In this document: piece after piece, positions 5,115 to 8,243 of the stretch
How positions within the stretch are numbered: position 1 is the stretch's first letter
Layout: each line of letters starts with the position of its first letter
NCBI GenBank assembly: GCA_003453555.1
Contig: DMLA01000189.1
Coordinates: 1 to 8,243, forward strand
Source of the DNA: Chloroflexota bacterium
GTDB taxonomy: Bacteria; Chloroflexota; Anaerolineae; UBA7937
DNA length: 8,243 nt
Direction: 5' to 3'
Position numbers and translations under genes: made by a program
The notes under the pieces: model-generated
The model's database searches: none
Seen by the model: only the letters and a program-made list of their open reading frames with translations
Told to the model about the DNA's origin: nothing

Positions 5115-7271
5115 GTGGAAAAACGATATGAAACCGCTATTGGAGGCCACTCCATTAGCATAGAGACAGGCAAGTTGGCTGGCCTGGCTGGCGGTGCTGT
5201 AACCGTGCGTTCAGGAGATACTGTGATCCTGGCCACGGCCACGGCCTCTAAAGAGCCCCGCGAAGGCACCGATTTTCTCCCCCTCATCGTAGATTATGAG
5301 GAAAGGCTTTATGCCGCGGGCAAGATCCCCGGCGGCTTCTTCAAGCGCGAAGGGCGTCCCTCAGAACAGGCTATCCTTCTTTGCCGACTCACCGATAGGG
5401 CACTCCGCCCCCTCTTCCCCCAGGGGATGAGGAACGATGTCCAGGTCATCATCACCGCCCTCTCCTCCGATCAGGAGACCTACCTGGATATCCTCTCGGT
5501 GATAGGCGCTTCGGCGGCTCTGGTCATCTCTGATATCCCCTTCGGCGGGCCGGTTGGCGCGGTCCGCATCGGCCTCGTGGAGGGTCAGTATGTCTTCAAC
5601 CCCACCGCCAGCCAGATGGAGGGAAGTCCTCTCGATTTGCGCTTGGCTGGCACCAGGGAGGCGATCCATATGGTAGAGGCGGGGGCCAACCAGGTGACCG
5701 AGGAGGTGATCCTGGGCGCTCTCAAGGCCGGTCACCAAGTGATGCAAGATGTGATCGCCCTTCAAGGGCAGCTGGCCAGGGAGATGGGCAAGCCGAAGGG
5801 AGACTATCTTCTCTTCCAGACGCCCCAGGAAGCAGAAGAGGCGGTTCGCATGCGGATCGCTGGTCGGGTTTTGGAGACGATAAGGGGAACGAGAGAGAAA
5901 GAAGAGCGGCGGCAGGCGTTAGATGATCTGCGAGAGGAGTTGCTCTCCCAACTCGATTTCCCTCCCGAGGCGATCGAGGAAGCCTTCGATGAAGTAGTGA
6001 AGGAGAAGATTCGAGAGTCGATCCTCAGAGAGGGAGCCCGACCCGATGGCCGTACCAACACCCAGATCCGGCCCATCTCTTGCGAGGTAGGGCTTCTACC
6101 TCGCACCCATGGCTCGGGCCTCTTTAGCCGAGGGGAGACCCAAGTCCTCACCATCGCTACCCTGGGTACGGTGAGCGACGAACAGAGGCTGAACGGCTTG
6201 ACCAAGGAAGAATCGAAGAGGTATATGCACCATTACAATTTCCCACCTTATAGCACCGGAGAAACTTGGTTCCTCCGGTCTCCTAAGCGGAGAGAGATCG
6301 GTCATGGGGCTCTAGCCGAGCAGGCACTTTTCCCCGTCATCCCTGATGAGGAGGAGTTCCCCTACACTATCCGGCTGGTCTCGGAGGTGCTCTCCTCCAA
6401 CGGCTCCACCTCCATGGCCAGTGTCTGCTCTAGCAGCCTGGCTCTCATGGACACAGGGGTTCCTATCAAGGCCCCTGTGGCCGGTATCGCTATGGGCCTC
6501 GTTCAGGAGGATGGGCGATATGCCATCCTCACCGATATTCAAGGGCTAGAGGACGCGGTAGGAGATATGGACTTCAAGGTGGCGGGCACGAGAAAGGGGA
6601 TCACCGCCCTACAGATGGATATCAAGGGACAAGGCGTCGATCATCGGATTTTGGAGGAAGCGTTAGCCCAGGCTCGGGAGGCCCGGCTTTTCATCCTAGA
6701 CAAGATGGCGGAGACGATATCTCAGCCCCGCAAGGAACTCTCCCCCCACGCTCCACGGATCACTTTAATCAAGATAGATCCGAAGAAGATCGGCCTCATC
6801 ATCGGGCCCGGGGGCAAGACCATCCGCAAGATCGTGGAGGAGACGGGGGCCAAGATCGATGTAGAGGATGACGGGACGGTCTTCATCGCTTCCACTGATC
6901 GGGCTTCGAGCGAGAAGGCGGTGGCTATGATCGAAGGCCTGACCGAGGAGCCAGAGGTGGGCAAGATCTATACCGGCAGGGTAGTGCGAGTAACAGACTT
7001 CGGCGCCTTCGTGGAGATCCTGCCCGGTAAAGACGGGTTAGTTCATATCTCACAGTTGGCCGATTACCGAGTGCCAAGTGTAGAAGATGTGGTTCATGTG
7101 GGCGATGAGATCATGGTGATGGTGATCGATATCGACGCCGAGGATAAGATCCGGCTCTCGCGGCGGGCGGTACTCGAGGGCTGGACCCCGGAGAAAGCCA
7201 GAGCCATGGACCGCCGGCCCACTAGAAGACCCAGCTCCCGAAACCGCGGTGGACAGAGACGGCCTCGCTAG
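5115..7271 (+). CDS. pnp: Polynucleotide phosphorylase (polyribonucleotide nucleotidyltransferase)
   Basis: PNPase is a trimeric cytoplasmic 3'-5' exoribonuclease that degrades RNA phosphorolytically to nucleoside diphosphates; it can also add tails. From the GTG at 5115 the product has 718 residues (E. coli: 711). The first RNase PH-like core includes GGFFKREGRPSE (73-84). An all-alpha linker lies at about 230-305. The second, catalytic core starts at GARPDGRTNTQIRP (307-320) and has LFSRGETQ (336-343), FPPYSTGE (376-383), SSNGSTSMASVC (427-438) and GLEDAVGDMDFKVAG (477-491). Here Asp480 and Asp486 match the catalytic E. coli Asp486 and Asp492. A KH domain (about 552-608, GPGG loop 564-567) and an S1 domain (about 616-685, GRVVRVTDFGAFVE) follow. 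The tail is Arg-rich (RRPTRRPSSRNRGGQRRPR). The protein appears complete. A longer frame to 5040 adds 25 unlikely residues. Confidence 0.97.
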   Translation: MEKRYETAIGGHSISIETGKLAGLAGGAVTVRSGDTVILATATASKEPREGTDFLPLIVDYEERLYAAGKIPGGFFKREGRPSEQAILLCRLTDRALRPLFPQGMRNDVQVIITALSSDQETYLDILSVIGASAALVISDIPFGGPVGAVRIGLVEGQYVFNPTASQMEGSPLDLRLAGTREAIHMVEAGANQVTEEVILGALKAGHQVMQDVIALQGQLAREMGKPKGDYLLFQTPQEAEEAVRMRIAGRVLETIRGTREKEERRQALDDLREELLSQLDFPPEAIEEAFDEVVKEKIRESILREGARPDGRTNTQIRPISCEVGLLPRTHGSGLFSRGETQVLTIATLGTVSDEQRLNGLTKEESKRYMHHYNFPPYSTGETWFLRSPKRREIGHGALAEQALFPVIPDEEEFPYTIRLVSEVLSSNGSTSMASVCSSSLALMDTGVPIKAPVAGIAMGLVQEDGRYAILTDIQGLEDAVGDMDFKVAGTRKGITALQMDIKGQGVDHRILEEALAQAREARLFILDKMAETISQPRKELSPHAPRITLIKIDPKKIGLIIGPGGKTIRKIVEETGAKIDVEDDGTVFIASTDRASSEKAVAMIEGLTEEPEVGKIYTGRVVRVTDFGAFVEILPGKDGLVHISQLADYRVPSVEDVVHVGDEIMVMVIDIDAEDKIRLSRRAVLEGWTPEKARAMDRRPTRRPSSRNRGGQRRPR

Positions 7272-7293
7272 AGGATGATTATATGAAGGGTTT

Positions 7294-7320
7294 ACGTCGC
7301 TACAGGAGCGACGTCCTTTT
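7294..7320 (+). terminator. Intrinsic terminator of the rpsO-pnp operon
   Basis: ACGTCGCT (7294-7301) and AGCGACGT (7307-7314) form a perfect 8-bp stem with a 5-nt loop, followed by CCTTTTATT and, a little further on, a run of six T. It starts 22 nt after the pnp stop codon. Confidence 0.88.
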
Positions 7321-7338
7321 ATTGCGCTTTTTTCGCTC

Positions 7339-8243
7339 ATGGAAAACAAAGATGTAGCCTGGCATAGCCAAGAGGCTAGCGAGGTCGCGGCTAAATTCGA
7401 TACTCAACTCCAGAGAGGGCTCACCAGTGAGGAGGCGGCCCATCGCCTGGCTCGCTACGGGCCTAACCAGTTGCGAGAGGTACCCCGGCCAGGCTTCTGG
7501 CGGATGCTCTTGGACCAGTTCAATAACTTCTTGGTCCTCCTCCTCATCGCCGCTAGCCTAGTCTCCTTTCTTTTGGGCGACTACATTGAAGCGATCGCTA
7601 TTTTGGCCATCGTCATCCTCAACGCGGTACTAGGCGTCGTCCAGGAGTCCAAAGCAGAAGAGGCGCTGGCGGCCCTTAAGCGGATGACCGCCCCCGAAGC
7701 CCGGGTGATCCGCGATGGCCATCGCCAGACCATCCCCGCCCAAGAGGTGGTGCCTGGGGATCTCGTCCTATTGGAGAGCGGTAATTACGTCCCCGCCGAT
7801 GTGAGGTTGGTAGAAAGTGTCAACCTCCAGATCGATGAGGCCTCTCTCACCGGCGAATCGATACCCGTGCGAAAGAGGGCGGAGGTCGTTCTCGACCGAG
7901 AGATCCCTCTAGGCGATCGGAGTAACTCAGCCTACATGGGGACCTTAGTCACCTACGGTCGGGGGCGGGGCGTGGTCTTCGCCACGGGGATGCACACCCA
8001 GATCGGCCTCATCGCTGAGATGATCCAATCTTATGAGGAGGAACCCACCCCTCTCCAGGTGAAGTTGAACCAACTGGGCAGATGGCTAGGGGTCATCTGC
8101 CTCTCTCTCTGTGGGGTCGTCTTTCTGGTCGGCCTCTTGCGGGGAGTCCAGTGGTTAGAGATGTTCCTCGTGGCGGTGAGTTTGGCCATCGCCGCTGTAC
8201 CCGAGGGTTTGCCCGCCGTGGTCACCATCTGCCTGGCCCTGGG
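7339..8243 (+). CDS. Calcium-type P-type ATPase (type IIA, SERCA/PMR1-like), N-terminal part, truncated by window edge
   Basis: This is the N-terminal 301 codons of a membrane cation pump, most likely exporting Ca2+ (Mn2+ is possible). The N-terminal cation-ATPase region (AWHSQEASEV, then LARYGPNQL at 37-45) is followed by M1 (about 61-80) and M2 (82-102). The actuator domain has the dephosphorylation motif TGES (171-174) in IDEASLTGESIPVRK. M3 spans about 249-268. M4 carries AVPEGLPAVVTICLAL (286-301). The Glu of PEGLP is the Ca2+ ligand equivalent to SERCA Glu309, which argues for type IIA rather than heavy-metal pumps (CPC) or H+ pumps. The phosphorylated Asp in DKTGT is expected about 20-40 residues beyond the window. 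The ATG at 7339 fits the usual family N-terminus. No Shine-Dalgarno is visible and the terminator T-run lies just upstream, so how it is translated is unclear. Confidence 0.93.
   Translation, partial: MENKDVAWHSQEASEVAAKFDTQLQRGLTSEEAAHRLARYGPNQLREVPRPGFWRMLLDQFNNFLVLLLIAASLVSFLLGDYIEAIAILAIVILNAVLGVVQESKAEEALAALKRMTAPEARVIRDGHRQTIPAQEVVPGDLVLLESGNYVPADVRLVESVNLQIDEASLTGESIPVRKRAEVVLDREIPLGDRSNSAYMGTLVTYGRGRGVVFATGMHTQIGLIAEMIQSYEEEPTPLQVKLNQLGRWLGVICLSLCGVVFLVGLLRGVQWLEMFLVAVSLAIAAVPEGLPAVVTICLAL

Noticed and set aside
7250..7285. Promoter for the P-type ATPase (TGGACA-18-GATGAT)
   Set aside because: The -10 match is poor, and its transcript would run straight into the terminator hairpin at 7294-7314 before reaching the gene.
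8031..8228. Short minus-strand open frame within the ATPase gene
   Set aside because: It is antisense to the conserved M3-M4 region, including PEGLP; no support for a separate gene.

Overview
The window is ordinary chromosomal sequence from a bacterium, most likely a thermophilic or moderately thermophilic member of the Chloroflexota. I base this on the PNPase protein, which has Anaerolineae-like wording (for example 'SDIPFGGPVGAVRIG'). Fairly GC-rich DNA, frequent GTG starts and heavy AGG/AGA/ATA codon use are compatible with it. This is a judgement from memory of the family, not a search result. I see no mobile element, CRISPR array, tRNA or rRNA.

The left half (1-4424, minus strand) is a dipeptide/oligopeptide-type ABC importer operon. 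Its transcription order is lipoprotein substrate-binding protein (2892-4424), DppB/OppB-like permease (1323-2693), DppC/OppC-like permease (422-1312) and a DppD/OppD-like ATPase (1-416, running off the window). A good sigma-70-type promoter (TTGACA, 17 nt, TAAACT) lies upstream of the binding-protein gene. A 15-position stem-loop sits just after its stop codon, where it could set the binding-protein:permease expression ratio. The DppB-like protein carries an unusual insert of about 115 residues between its first and second membrane segments, with two SH3b-like units.

The right half (plus strand) starts with a divergent promoter (TTGCAT, 17 nt, TATAAT) followed by rpsO (ribosomal protein S15, 4693-4962) and pnp (polynucleotide phosphorylase, 5115-7271). 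This is the same gene pair as in E. coli. The 152-nt rpsO-pnp gap holds a long imperfect stem. Its 3' arm contains an 8-nt segment perfectly complementary to the pnp Shine-Dalgarno region. This looks like a mutually exclusive RNA switch suited to PNPase autoregulation. An intrinsic terminator (7294-7320) closes the operon. A type IIA (SERCA-like) P-type cation ATPase begins at 7339, 18 nt after the terminator, without a visible Shine-Dalgarno, and runs off the right edge.

The two halves are functionally unrelated (nutrient uptake versus translation and RNA decay) and share only the intergenic region 4425-4692. The most interesting points are the pnp leader architecture and the extracytoplasmic insert in the DppB-like permease. 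I do not see an entirely new multi-gene system here.
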